Source: Cercospora beticola (taxonomy: Eukaryota > Ascomycota > Dothideomycetes > Mycosphaerellales > Mycosphaerellaceae). From it: a DNA stretch of 64,000 nucleotides. Location of the stretch: positions 5,270,001-5,334,000 of the forward strand of contig NC_088935.1 in assembly GCF_033473495.1 (NCBI RefSeq), written 5' to 3'. The notes below the pieces were generated by a model. The model saw nothing but the letters and a program-made list of their open reading frames with translations. It was not told where the DNA came from and did not search any database. Shown here in pieces: positions 11,211-23,900 of this stretch (the stretch's first letter is position 1; each line of letters opens with the position of its first letter). The position numbers and the translations under genes are program-made.

Positions 11211-13316
11211 TTATGCATAACGTGCGCCAGTCTGTCTAGCCGTGGGCGATTTTTGTGTTGGCATAGATCTTCGTCCGTTTGAAGGCGACGCCGGAGAGGG
11301 CAATTGTTCTGATGGATCCATAAACTCGATTGTAAGGGCATCATGGTCGGAACTCAGCAGGCCATTCGTCCCTATAATCTGGAACTTGAGATCAGCTGGT
11401 CCAAGGTTGACCACGAAAGCGAATTCCGCTCGCCAGTACTTCTTCTTTAGCTTCCACATCTGGCGGTTCTTCAACTTCATGTCGTTCTCTGTCAAGGTAT
11501 ACTGGACCCTGGCAACTTCCTTGCATCCGGCATGCGGGTATCTCGTGGGGAGCGATTTGGCTGCTAGACTGGACATGACGATCCGAGCCGTGCGTGGATT
11601 CTTGTGCTCCTCTTCAGAAAGTGTGATGGAGTAGTTCTGGCGCGCACCAAGCGTGGTATCAAGTGCTTGACCCTGTCTAATGAACCACCTGGCGTCGAGC
11701 GTCAGTTGGCGTTGGCTGGGAGCTTCAAGGAGAACGACTTACTCAATACAGTTTGGAACGTAAAATCGGTTGGTGTTCGGGTTCCATGTCTTCGGGAGTC
11801 CCGCGTGTTTGGTTTCGTCGAATGGCACGTTGACTATGATACCATAGCTATTTCGACACCGTCGGGCCGTGAAAACTTCTTGGCCAATCTTGGTATCAAC
11901 ACCAAGTTGCTGCGTACGTTCTCTGACAAGTCCTCGCACGACTGCTAACTGCCTGCTCTGAAGTTAGCTGAGGACTTTGGCATCCACTGCCGGACACTCT
12001 GCGTTAGCGTCACTTACGGTTCTAGGACTCTCATAATTCTGGTTCTGGCCGTGGTCTTCGAACTGAATCCCATGTTCAGCTCGTAGCGATCCTTCATCTT
12101 CTCAAACAGATATTGTGAGCTTCCAAGGCCTCCAGACATGATGACATATGACACTCGCTCGTTAGGCATCTCAGCCTCGAGCGCTAAGAAGCGATCGTCA
12201 ATCAGGCCGTAGATCTGTTCGAGCTGTTGGTCGAAAATTTCAGTCAAAACTTCTCGATCAATATGCATCTTTGAGTTCTTGATGCCCGCCTGTTCAAAGG
12301 CATGAGAGCCAGCGAGACCCTTCACTTCGAGAGTGAAATGTGGAACCATTGGTTTGGGGAAAGAGTGCTTCACGATCTGGAATCGTCCGCTAAGCATCTC
12401 CTCGGCAAGACAGTAAAGGTCTCCTTCCAGGTGCTCTTCAATGAGTTTGAGGCGTTCAACAATGTACTCTGCCATGCGAAAATCGATCAGAGTTGAGCCT
12501 ATTGGAACGCCCTCCACGTGATCCAAAGGATTGAGCTCAATTTTCTGTTTGGTGGACATCACTTTCAAGAGGTTGACATCTGTTGTACCGCCACCGGCCT
12601 TGTCGCGTCAGCTTAGCTGCCGCATCTGCATACCAGGTTTCGACTACTTACATCACAGATGAGGAAAATGTCGCCAACCTGGTATTGGGTTGTGGCAGCT
12701 TCAATGGCTGCTGCTTCAGCTTCCGTGAGGGACATACGAACACTCTGGCGGGGCGTGCCGCCAAATCCGGCCGTCTCGATGAGCTTTTCCATGCTGGCAA
12801 TCATCGCCGGATTCTTCCACGTGGTTGGCACACTGAAATTGTACTCAATGTGCATGGATTCCCAGCGTGGAACTTGCTCGTCGAAGAATCTCTTGATCTC
12901 GCCATGCAGACAACGAAGGTAGTCCAGGTACCATCGCCTTGCGTCTTGGCAACTGAACCCTCGGTCATCCTCATATTCGGCGTCCAGAGTGAGCTTGAAT
13001 TGTTCGCGCAGATCTATGCTTTCGTCTCCGAATGTGGATTCGAAGCCCCAGTTCTTAACGACATTGGTTCCCTTGCGGTACCCAACGCGAGTCGCGACTT
13101 TGTCAGCTCGCTCAACGCCATGGTAGCCAGGCCACCGATTGATCACTTTTGGCTCACTCCAATCTGGACCGATGGAGTAGGCCACACCCTGTGCTTTGCG
13201 TCAGCGCATACAACGGAATCTACTGAACAGTGAAGTCATACAGAGCATGTCTGTCCAACATCTATGCCGACTACGATCTGCGGTCGAGGCTTGGCACCAG
13301 AGGTCAGGCCAGGCAT
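11211..13316 (-). CDS. Hsp70-like (actin-like ATPase) protein
   Basis: Five exons: 13316-13242, 13188-12652, 12598-12018, 11952-11743 and 11688-11211; total 1,881 nt, 626 residues. Each junction restores a conserved Hsp70/HSPA12-type motif. GIDVGQTCS|GVAYSIGP is the phosphate-1 loop (residues 17-31). FLICD|AGGGTTDVNLL is phosphate-2 (about 200-215). VLEP|QLAVVRGLVRER is the adenosine-side motif. CIE|WFIRQGQALDTTLGARQ belongs to the C-terminal lobe. These fungal proteins have the nucleotide-binding domain but not a standard substrate-binding domain. They are expanded in filamentous ascomycetes and some sit near allorecognition genes. ATP binding looks possible; whether it acts as a chaperone is unknown. 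The start is the first ATG of the frame, 16 residues ahead of the phosphate loop. Confidence 0.85.
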
Positions 13317-14094
13317 GATTGATACCAATTCGTCGAGGTAATCAGGCTGAGCTTCAAAGTCAAATGATACACAGTATGCGGACTGCGCTTTGAGCGTTGT
13401 GGCAGTAGAGAGAGAGAGCTCGACTCGATAGCTCTGCACTGCGGGCGCAGATGTTCCCAGCTGCGCTTTTCTTATGCGTAGACCGTGCGTGTGGTGCGCT
13501 AGAGTTGCGGACAGGATTCAGCTAGAGCTATGGAAGGTCGATTCTGAGCCACGAGGCAAAAGGCACTGGCTGCAGGGTCTGTGCACCTCATGCTCTGAGC
13601 TGGAGGAGGAGGAGGAGGACATGCAGTAGCGTGCTTCAGACGGGCATTTCTCTTTTCGCCATATCCATTCGCGAGCCGCGCGACTAGTCTGGATCATCTG
13701 CAGTGATCTTATGTTTACGAATGACCTTTGAGATCTGCACACTGCGCTGTTTTGGGCGGAGGGCGCAGACAAGGCTGTGCCTCAGCCTTGCCGGTGCTGG
13801 AGATCGACGCTTTGCAGCCAACCGCTGAGATTGCGGTTCGAGACCCATCTCTGGCGGTTACCATGCAGCTACACGCCAAAGCTGCGATGACTGGTTACCT
13901 TTGCATTCGCAGGTACCCGTCGTGCTCGGACCTTGCCTTGTGGATTTCTGTGGGTATCTAGCTAACTGTTTGTCCCAAGGACTTGCTCACTTTGTACTTC
14001 ACTTCAGGCATGTGTTGCCAGTAATCCAAGATTTCCGTCTTCGGAGCACTACTCCTGTATCAACAAGAAACTACCACGAGACATTACCGGAATC
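13317..14094. other. Divergent promoter region
   Basis: It lies between the starts of the Hsp70-like gene (-) and the receptor-like gene (+). It contains a short GGA microsatellite near 13602-13619 and the block 13767-13917 that is repeated, in the same orientation relative to the gene, upstream of the paralogue at 39.4 kb. Confidence 0.6.
13767..13917 (+). repeat. Duplicated upstream block, copy 1
   Basis: About 150 bp running from AGACAAGGCTG to GCAGGTACC. It matches the reverse strand of 39586-39760 with many identical stretches, including GAGATTGCGGTTCGAGACCC, CCTTGCCGGTGC and AGATCGACGC. The piece GGTTCGAGACC (13835-13845) fits the RNA polymerase III B-box pattern GGTTCGANNCC, so a SINE-like dispersed element is an alternative to a shared promoter. 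It ends about 180 bp before the ATG of the receptor-like gene. Confidence 0.7.
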
Positions 14095-15694
14095 ATGGCC
14101 AACACAATTGTTGACCTTCCCGCCATCGAGACACCCCCAGTGGTGGGATATGCTGCATATTTTGCCGAAGATAACGTCTCGACTTTCTCCTCAAGACTGC
14201 TTATCGCATCCGTGGGTGGTGATGGGGTCGCGACCACGACTAGGGCACTGGATCCTGGCTTTGTGCTATACTTACCATTTTCGGTCACAGGCTCGACAGT
14301 AGTGAATTGCTCTGCTCTGGTCCCATCTCTGACTACACCATACCCTGGACTCGCTGCCAGGGTCACTTATCCGGCGATTTGGTCAGTCGGCGGACGCGCT
14401 GTGGCCGTATTTGATTCCACGGTCGATTTCCCCGACGGTGGCACAGTATTCATTCCTGTCACGAATAGTCTTCCCGCTCGGGTCGATATGAATCTTGGAT
14501 TATCAGCACTGAGAGCCGCGGCCCTAGCGACAACAACAACATCCGTCATTCCGACATCTAGCTCAAGTCTGGTCGTCACACCTACTGCTGCGCCGAACAC
14601 TACAACGAGCACCCCAAATGCTTCTTCGATGGGGACACCTGGTCCTACTACTAATCCTCGCAATGATGGTTCACCCTATGGTCCAGGAGCTCTGGCCGGC
14701 GGTATTGTTGGGGCATTTCTAGCAGCTCTGCTGCTATGCGCATTGCTCTGGTTCTTCTGCATTCGACGCCGGAGGTCCAGGCGGTCCGCCTCGCAGCAAC
14801 GTTTCAGCGACTCAAGCAATGACTATGCTCTTGCCGACATGGCTCGAAATCCCGAAAAGTCGCAAGCTGTGGTTGCAGCTTCCGCGGTGACAGGGTGGCA
14901 GAAACACTTGCCACAGGAGAAGGACGATGGCACCATCACTAAGCTATTCAAGTCAATCTTTGAGCAAGCCCAGATGCATATGGAAGGTTACTACGGATCA
15001 AACACACAGGATTTGTCGGATGCTTCGATTGCCACACTTCGAGAGCTCTCCGAAGATGATTTGCCATTGATGCTGTCACAAACTCAGAAGCAAGTCTTGT
15101 TGTTGGAGGGTATCTTGCTACGCTTTATGATACGTAGGATCTCTGGGCGCTCTGATGTACAAGACTCATTCCTTCCTGGTGATTTGAGCAGGATTGCGAA
15201 GAATAATAAATGGTACATGGAGCGCGAATCAGGGCAAAGTGGATTCGCCACTTCAGGAAAGAAAAGAGGTATAGTTCTCACTTGCTGGCAGTCGAACATA
15301 TCGCTAATATGCCTCAGGTTTCTCACAAGCTCTCGCTCAGTGGCGTCAGCTTACTGGCTTTTTGCTCCCCAATCATAGGGATGATCAAGCTTACCAAAAA
15401 GAGCTCCGTACCAAGATTGAGGCTGCGGTGCAAAATATCGACTCCGCTTACTCGCCATGGGAAATTTCTGGCAAGAGCAGCGATAAGCGACGTGAGAGCC
15501 TGAGGGGGATTTTGCAGCAAGTCAGCGATGCGGGAATTCTGCTATTCACACAGCCATCGACTTTCTTGTTCGATTGGTCCACTCCTGCACAGAGCGATAG
15601 TCGCACGGTAGCGATCTCGCCTGCTTTGCTCAGGGAGAATGAGGGCTCGGCCAGAGAGGATGTGTTGATCAAGGGTTCGCAGGGAAAGCTTTGA
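14095..15694 (+). CDS. Single-pass receptor-like membrane protein, paralogue A
   Basis: Two exons, 14095-15268 and 15318-15694, total 1,551 nt, 516 residues. The N-terminal domain of about 150 residues (DPGFVLYLPFSV, VFIPVTNSLPARVDM) has no obvious signal peptide. A Ser/Thr/Pro-rich linker follows, then one transmembrane helix (ALAGGIVGAFLAALLLCALL, about residues 200-222) and a basic stop-transfer RRRRSRRS. The cytoplasmic part includes a helical domain (WQKHLPQEKDDGTITKLFKS to LLLEGILLRFMIRRI). Exon 2 continues GFSQALAQWRQLTGFLLP and ends shortly after LIKGSQGKL. The layout resembles fungal Wsc/Mid-like or receptor-like single-pass proteins, but the outer domain is not one I can name. A second copy lies at 38249-39440 on the other strand. 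Confidence 0.8.
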
Positions 15695-15843
15695 GATTGT
15701 TCGTAACATGTCGTGACCGATGTTGGATGACTTTAGGTGTCTGTTACTGCTATGCTCGCTGATGAGAATTGAAGTATTGATTGTCGCGAGAATCATTGCT
15801 ACCTTCCTTGACTGATCTGGCTAGTGTACAGTCCAAGGTCCTT

Positions 15844-16803
15844 TCACTTCTTGTGGTATCTGACCCTCTCCATCTCATTCTGGTGTTTTCCAAAACGTGC
15901 GCGCTTTGCAGCCACCGCCCGTGCCCAATTAGCAACGAGTAAAACGAGGAAGATCACGGCGACAGCTGCGCCGGCGCCCATGGGACCGATTATCGAGAAT
16001 ATCGTGAAACCCCAGCACACCCGTCGGAACACAGCGCTATTCCCATACCCATCAACTGCCAATCCGACCTGCATCGCAGTAAGAACGAGGGCTATGTACA
16101 CCGTAAGACTAGTGATGAAGCCGATGTTCGCAGAGAAGAATTGTCGATATGTTGACATGCCTGTCAGGCTAGAAAACCCGTGTAGCCAGTCACCACCCAC
16201 ACAGCGGTAGATCTTGTTGAGCCTGCCGAGGCGTAATTCTCCATATTTATAGCGCATAGGCAGGTATTTGCAGTCGTAGATACTGTTATCGGGGTAGTTC
16301 TTGCGCAGCTGACCGCTAAGATCTTTCCACTTTTGCCATGACACATCTGGGTCAGATGGCAATAGATGCTGCTCTTTAGCTAGGTCGAAGTCAAGTTCGT
16401 TGGGTATGAGGGACGTATAGGTGAAAAGAAGCCCTAGAGCCGAGCCGTGTGTGTTGTCGCCTTGCAGGTATTGCTGAAAAAATGACGGGGTGAAGAAGTA
16501 TCTTGGTAGTGGTTTGATATAGATTTTCCCAGGCACCCATACCAGATGTAGAGAAGCATCTGTACAAGGAACAATGGTCCTTTCAAGTACAGCTTGCAGA
16601 TTCAGTGCGCGTGGAGGATATGATCTGCCCGCGAGCCACAGATATTTCGCAATGTGCTCCAGTCTGTCCACGGAAAGATCGCTTGCTAAGAAACTCTCCA
16701 GATCGTCAAGTGGCGATGCCAGACCAGAATCTTTGGTACGGAATGTCGCCGGGAGGTCTTCATCTTGGAATATCGTCGTCGATGCTCTGGTCTTGGGTGC
16801 CAT
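15844..16803 (-). CDS. DUF6601-type integral membrane protein
   Basis: Single exon, 320 codons, 319 residues from ATG at 16803. An upstream extension of the frame has only a GTG, so this ATG is preferred. The soluble N-terminal part (LVWVPGKIYIKPLPRYF, ELDFDLAKEQHLLP, YGELRLGRLNKIYR) is followed by two transmembrane helices near residues 220-245 (FITSLTVYIALVLTAMQVGL) and 260-290 (GPMGAGAAVAVIFLVLLVAN), ending in a basic tail. This pattern is what I remember as the fungal DUF6601 family, of unknown function. It is convergent with the receptor-like gene (149 bp apart) and divergent from the NLR-like gene. Confidence 0.82.
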   Translation of the reverse strand: MAPKTRASTTIFQDEDLPATFRTKDSGLASPLDDLESFLASDLSVDRLEHIAKYLWLAGRSYPPRALNLQAVLERTIVPCTDASLHLVWVPGKIYIKPLPRYFFTPSFFQQYLQGDNTHGSALGLLFTYTSLIPNELDFDLAKEQHLLPSDPDVSWQKWKDLSGQLRKNYPDNSIYDCKYLPMRYKYGELRLGRLNKIYRCVGGDWLHGFSSLTGMSTYRQFFSANIGFITSLTVYIALVLTAMQVGLAVDGYGNSAVFRRVCWGFTIFSIIGPMGAGAAVAVIFLVLLVANWARAVAAKRARFGKHQNEMERVRYHKK

Positions 16804-17930
16804 TGCGTGCAATAGATTTGCCCCTGTTCGCGAGGATGGCACAATTCGGAGCGAAAATCGATGTACATGTTAGCAGGCTGTCACTTACTCTTCTAGCGCG
16901 ATGGCTTCCGGCATTCCACGATATGGACATCGCCTCTGGTTGTGGTCAATCATCAGGCTGAGCCGCCATGGCTGCACAGGGTGCAGTTGTGACCATCGTT
17001 GGTGTGGAGTCCAGATCCAGGGCTTTGCGTCTCGGTGCACAGTTCACTTCGCCTAGCGGTCCAATAGGCTAGCGAGAAGCGGGCCGTAGCTTCGCGCGCC
17101 AAGAAACCTTCTCCTACGTTCCCTGCCCGAGCACATCACGTCTTCCCAAACAACTTCCTAGACCTCCTGATAAGTATAGCACGACCACCAAAATTGCAAG
17201 ACCGGTAACTAGACAAGATTTACTGCCTGCCAACAAATCAATGGCGAATCAGACACTGTGCTGCGAAATGGCCGAAGAACGCAGCCTTGTCCTTGCCCCG
17301 ACCGCCCACCCTCCGTGCGATCTACACTTTTCAGCCTTGCGCAGCCTTGCGCTGGTTCCACGAATTGTGGGTTGCTGCAAGCCGCTGCATTGACTTTATC
17401 GATAATCTCTGCTGCGGAGGATTCATCGCCTTCGTGTTGCCTCGCTGCATTGTCAGGCTAGCGACACCGCGGCCTCATTGGGTCTGCCGAGTACACAAAT
17501 CTGCAATGCAACCTCACAGATGACCAGCGGTCACTCGGTACTGGCGTCAGCGGGGCTGAGGTCCAGATGGAGTCTTTCGCCCTTTGCTCGCGCCTGGACG
17601 CGAGATGAGCCGTGTATCATCTGGACGCGTCGGGTGCACCGAGCACCGTTCGCTCTAGCCTTCACAACAGACTTAGCAGCTGAGCAAGGCTTCCCCCTCC
17701 AGTATCGCAGATTGCGGGGAATGTATGGCAGCGGCTTCTGCGTCTTGAGCCTCCCACAAGTGCTTAGCTAGGTCGCGTCAAGATCAAGCATTCGCTGTTG
17801 TTCCGGAGTCCCTGGGCCCACGATAGCTCTCGTCCATTGCTGCAGGTCCAAACAGCATCCTGCATAGCCATTTCTTCATATTGAATTTTTTTTTGGCGCA
17901 CCAAGTCTAACTGGAACGGATCCAGCAACA
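16804..17930. other. Divergent promoter region, DUF6601 and NLR-like gene
   Basis: About 1.1 kb with no coherent coding frame. A T-rich tract (about 17885-17895) precedes the NLR-like start. Confidence 0.5.
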
Positions 17931-20900
17931 ATGTCTGTCGAGCTCGAGGAGAAGGTGACGAGGCGAACGCAGATTTATCGTCAGCTTGGACAAGGTCTGA
18001 GAGTGTTCCATGAGCATCAACATCCAGAAGTAGAGTACGTTTGAGGTCGCTATGCCTAGATGCCAGAGCTGACCCACCCTTAGTATCATCGCGATTCCCG
18101 GACTGGGGACCAACCCCGAAGAATGTTGGACGTGGACTGCGCCGGCCAAGAAAGATGTTGGACGTGCGAGAGCTACGAGTAATTCTGCAACAGCAGAGTC
18201 CACAGAGGGAGACGCAGGACCTCCTCGAAAGTTCAACTGGATTAGAGACCAAGATGGCCTCGCTTCGCTGTTTCCGAAATCGAGAATCATGCTATATGAC
18301 TATGCTTCGGCATGGACAGGAGACAAGAAAGTCAGGGCCACCATGAAGAGCATCTGCATGTGGCTGTTAGATGACCTTCGCGAGAGAAGAAGAGTGTGTA
18401 CAGAGAAGAAACAACTGGTCGAGTGGTCACTGATGTATCACAGGATGGTACGGCAGCTGGACGACCCATAATATTCATCGGACACAGTATGGGAGGAGTT
18501 GTTATTGCCAAGGTACGAGCGATGCTGAATGCTACACTGCTCTGCGACTGACTATTCAGACACTATGCATGGCCAGAGCTCGAAGGGAGTTCGAAGCTAT
18601 CGTCACCTGTACTGTGGGCTGTGCCTTCTTTGGAGCACCCTTCCGTGGATCGAACATGGCCAAGCTTGCATTGATGTACAGTTCTGTCTTTGGGAACGAA
18701 GCCTACGAATCGCTGCTGTCTTTCATGCGCTCGGAGAAAAACGATACTCTAGAAGAGGTCACGCATGATTTCATGGAGATAAGCAACAAGCTGGTGCCGC
18801 CTATAGACTTGTTCTGTGCTTACGAAACGGTACCTACCGCGACGTCATACTCAGAGAGATACACACCTTGGTTACTGCAGTCCAAAGCTTTCAAAGCAGG
18901 TACGAAGGCCTTATTGGATTTCGGAGGTGCGGCATTCTCGGCCGGCACAGTAAGTCCTCCGCATCATCGTATTGCAGGCCCCGAACTAATGTTATCGTAG
19001 TATTTTGTGGAGAGAGAATCGGCCGTCCTGCAAGGCGCTCATGACTCTGGACTGACTGCCGACCACAGAGATCTCATTAAATTTGAGAGCATAGCTTCCG
19101 AGAAATTCAGCACAGTGAAGGTAGCACTCCGCAACATGGTCCAAATGGCTAAGACCAACGCTCGCAAGCGTGTAATGCTTTCTGGGCAGAGCTTGTTGTC
19201 CCAGAGGACCATTCAGCAGGTTCGGGAAACACTTGCAGGGGTGGACATGCGACTCAAGTTTCGAACCAAGGTGAACCAACGCGAAGTCAACTCCTGGTTA
19301 GAGTCGGTACCGTTGTACCAGAGCTGGCTTGCACCTGCTGAGTCTTCCAAACCGAATTGCTCATACCTGTGGCTCAGAGGCGGAGGTGGCATTGGCAAGA
19401 CAACTGCTTCATACGCAGCAATCCAGGATCTAAGCAAAAATCAAGCCCACGATCAACAACTAGAGAGCTCACATGGGCATGGCGGAACACTGTTGGCCTA
19501 TTTCTTGTGCGAATGGACGCCAGGCTGCGATACCGCCGAAGAGCTATTGAAAGGGCTCATTACACAAATTGTTAATCAAGACGAGGCTTTGGCCCAACAT
19601 GGCGCCAGATGGTTCGTGTCCAATACACGCTCTCGTGGGGCTGGTGATGGAGGCGTCAATGAAGACATCGGTGCCTCTGGGGCAAAGGCCACGACCACAG
19701 TTGACAACCTATGGAGATGTTTGCAAGACATGCTAGAAGACCCTGCTGTCAACAATGCACACATTGTGATCAACAATTTGCATTTGTTGGAGTCTAGTAG
19801 CTCCACGAATGCACTGTTGGCCAAACTGCGGGGCGACGCGGACTCTCTCACAGGGCAACCCCAGGCGTCGCAGAGGGTCAGATGGCTCATAACCAGCCGC
19901 AACGAGCGCCATATCAACCAGTACCTGACTGCAGCCAGCGTCTCGTTGGTGGATGTCGAGAATGATCTCAAGTATGGGGCGGCAATCAGCGAGTCGAAAA
20001 GGCAGCATGCACGCGATGCAGTCTCCCAGTTGCGGACCAGCAAAAGTTACGGCTCCGATCTTGCTTACTACATTCGCAACTCGATTGACACCCTTTCGGC
20101 GGACGAATCGTGGATAGATGTGCTTTGTATTTTGCTCAAGGACATGCCAGAAGATAGCAGCAGCCTCAGCATTGAGAATTGGGTGAAGGAAGCTAGTGGC
20201 CTCAACATCAACAAGCTGATTGATCACGCCTGGGAAAAGGTATACTTACCCCAACTCTGCTGTGGAACACCAGTCACTCACATTCTGATAGGTATTAAGT
20301 GATAATCGAGCCGCCAGACTTGAGCTCGAAGCGCTTTTGCAAGCACTCACGATCGCTTATGAGCCGCCCACAATGGCCGATCTGGCCGTGCTCACCAAGA
20401 TTCATGACATGACACGGCTTTCAGCCTTGATCCAGTTATGTGCGCCAGTGATCGAGCTTGGCTCTGCTGGTGAGGACCAAGGCAAGATTGTCTTCACCCA
20501 CGAGGAATTCTCCCGCCGACTGAGCACCATCTACCATGGTCAATCTGGCGGGCTGGATGCCCTGCAGAGAAAACGGTATCATGGCCTCATGGCAATACGC
20601 TGCTTCAACTACATTCGAACCTCCGTGAAGAGCCTCGGCTCCCCCACCCGATTGGCCAAAGTTGCCTCGAAGCGCGTCAGATCTTCAACGGTCAGTGTTC
20701 GAGTTAATGACGGCGACGTTCTCGAAGTTACCAATGATGATGACGATATCGATGGGGCAGGCGTCACGACAAGCTCGTCCCCCACGACCACCTGTCCTTA
20801 CCCTATCAAGTATTTGTTCAAGCATTTGAGCGAAGGAGGTCCCGACGCTGCGCAAGAGCTGTGTGAGGATGACCCAGATTTCTGGGGTCAAAGTTCGAGT

Positions 20901-23900
20901 TTGAGGAGTGCTTGGCTACGTGAATACCAGCTTCTGACCACTGACCTCAGAGAGCTTGACACTCGCGGCATGTCAGCTCTGCATATCGCCGCGGGTATAG
21001 GTGCGAAGGAACTGGTCTCTATACTAGTGCGTAGAAACAGCACAGCAGCATTGTCCTGGAAAAGCAATGATGGCATGACCGCGGTGAGTATCCAGCAGTG
21101 CGATCACGTATCATGACTGACCGAAATAGCTCCACACAGCGGCCTGCAACAACCACACAGATGTCGTCGATGCCCTGATTCGAGCTGGAGCCGACATCGA
21201 AGCGGGCGAAGGGAGCTCGGGCACAGCTTTGCACCTGGCTGCCCTTCGAGGTCATTGCGAGGTCATGGCGTTACTCATAAGTCAAGGCGCCAACATCAAC
21301 GCACTGAGCCAAAAAGATGGCCCTGTGATCAACGCTGCGATCTTATCTGGCGCAGTGAAAGCCGTCGAAAAGATCATGGAAGGCGATGTGCACTTCGATC
21401 TGGATTATTCTCAATATGATGCACCGCTATCACTGTCCGCCCGAATCTTGGAATCGAATCTGTTTGCGGACATTCTGGAAAATGGACGCGACAAATGGTT
21501 AGAAAATGCCAAATTACTGGACCGGGCGCTGATATCTGCTTCCTACAACGCGCCCGTGGAAACCGTGCGGATTCTTCTGCGGTTTCCACACTCATACACA
21601 AACAACACCATGGAGAAAGCCATCTTGTCTGCTGCCGAGGAGAAGAAGTGGCACTCTGTACATGAGCTTCTCGATCATGTCATCAGTGGCAGTAAAGCTG
21701 GTCGCCCTTGGAACTTCAGTGTCGACGATGCATTTTACCTTGCTGCGACCACCAGGGAGGAGAATCTGGACGTGCTGAACAAACTCTGGTACTTCTCGAA
21801 ACAGAGCATTACGCCAAACGTTCGCGACTTCTCGCTGTATCAAGCCACAGTCATGAAGAAGGACGCGACTGTCCTTTGGCTACTTGAAACATGTGGAGCG
21901 AACGCCAATGCCACGGCAAGCAAGCCTGATCTAGTTGGGCCCGCGACTGCCGCAACAGTAGCCGATTACGCAACAGCGTTGAACGCAGCAGCAAGCAGAG
22001 GCATGACAAACCTGGTCAGCTCTTTGCTACAGAAAGGAGCAAATCTCGATGGCGAATCGGGCTATGCATTGCATCTGGCAGCAAGAGAGGGTCACGACAA
22101 GGTGGTCCAGATCCTATTGGATCGTGATGCTGCGGTAGACAAAGAAGTCCCCAACAGTGAAGACATTGGGTTCTTCAGTAGCACGGCACTCCAAGCAGCT
22201 TGCGAGAACAACAAAGTCGAAGTTATCAAAATCCTGCTGGCGCGTGGAGCCAATCCAAACCTCGGCGGCGGTGCCTCCAGCAATCCTATCACTGCGGCCA
22301 CAGAGCGAGGTCTACCAGAAGTACTCAATTTACTCCTGCAGCATCCGCGTATTGACGTGAACGTCACCGGAGGCAGCGAGAACTCTACACCGCTCATCAA
22401 TGCTGCGACGCATATGCCCATGGAGACCGTCAAGTCATTGATCGAGCATGGAGCTGATGTCAACGCACTCAATGCTCGAGGTGACAGTGCACTCATCATG
22501 GCTGCACAGAAAGGCGAAAAAGCGACAGTGGAGCTCCTCTGCAATCACGGCGCAGACGTGACATATCGCAGCCCACAGCGTGGACTTCCCATACAAGTCG
22601 CAGCCGAGTCGTTGAACGCTCTTTGTGCCTGGGTTTTGGCTGAAAGAATGGCCGACATGATCGAGACGTACCGCCAGAAGATCATTTTCGATACTGGCGT
22701 TGCGAACGAGCGTGACACCAACATTACGATCCTGAAAGAGAGGATTGAAGAGGCTCAAGAAGCCCTGATAATTGCGAACAAGGATGCTGAATTCGCCAAG
22801 CTTGAAAAGACGCAGCTCGAGTCAATGGGCGCTCTACAAGGACAGACGTACGCATCCGTCATGGAGCAGTCGAAAAGCATACAGGCTGAGCGACTTGAGC
22901 TGCAGAAGCAATACGACGCCTCCAAGGGCCAGCTTGGGCTCGCTAATGAGACGATCAATCGCTTTAAGCTTTTGCTCGAAGACGAGCGGCAGAACAATGC
23001 CGATCTCAGGAAGCGTCAAGGATTTGTCGCGTTGCAAGAAGAACGAAACAATGCTCTGGAGATGCTCGAACAGCAAAAGAAGGCCTCTTCATATGAAGTC
23101 GAACTGGAGAGACAGAAACACCAGCAACTTCAATCCGAAATTGCGTCGCTCCAGAGGCAGACGCAAACGCTACAGAGTGAAGTTTTCTCTGTCCAGACTG
23201 CAGCGCAAGCCGCCAACGAGAGAGCGGAGGCGATCAGACAAGAGAAACAGACCTTGCAAGATCAAATTGTCGCCTTGCAAGAGCACACGAATGAGCTCAA
23301 AGAGGCACTAACGGCAGTTCAGACAGCAGCCAGCAAAGCGACTCCGGCTCCAACTCCAACTGCGGAGGCTCCGAAACTCCCGGAGAGACCTGCCCCAGCT
23401 ACTGTGGATGAATACTTCAATACTGATGATGCCGATGCGGCTAATCCAACTGTCCTCGACACCTCTTCAGACGATGCCGCGGCCAGCGCTCCCATCCCAC
23501 TTGTATCATCGCCACTCAGCGCCAATGACAGTAGTCCCGGTATGTCTCCTGGCCAGCAGGTGACCAGCCCCCGGTTCCCGGGCCCCAGCGGTTTCAGAAC
23601 CATACACGGCACTCATCGACCAGACGGCAGTCTGGGCGGGTATCGTAAGGACGCTTCACTGCGAAGACAAATGAGTGAGGGAGTCCACGGGTCTTCAATC
23701 AGAAACGGACTCGGAGCGGGAGCACGCTCTTTATCGAGTTCACATTCCCGACAGTCGTTGAGCGGAGGGAGAGGAAGTCTTTCGAGAGAGGCTTCGATTG
23801 AAGAGGAGCAGGGAACTGTTAAAACAAACGGAGGGATGGGAGATTGGCCACAGCAGAACCAAGCTAGACATGGGGTGGCAGATTTCCAGAATCATGCTAG

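Noticed and set aside
13835..13845. tRNA gene suggested by GGTTCGAGACC
   Set aside because: No T-arm pairing, no acceptor stem or A-box at the right distance; kept only as a B-box-like piece of the duplicated block.
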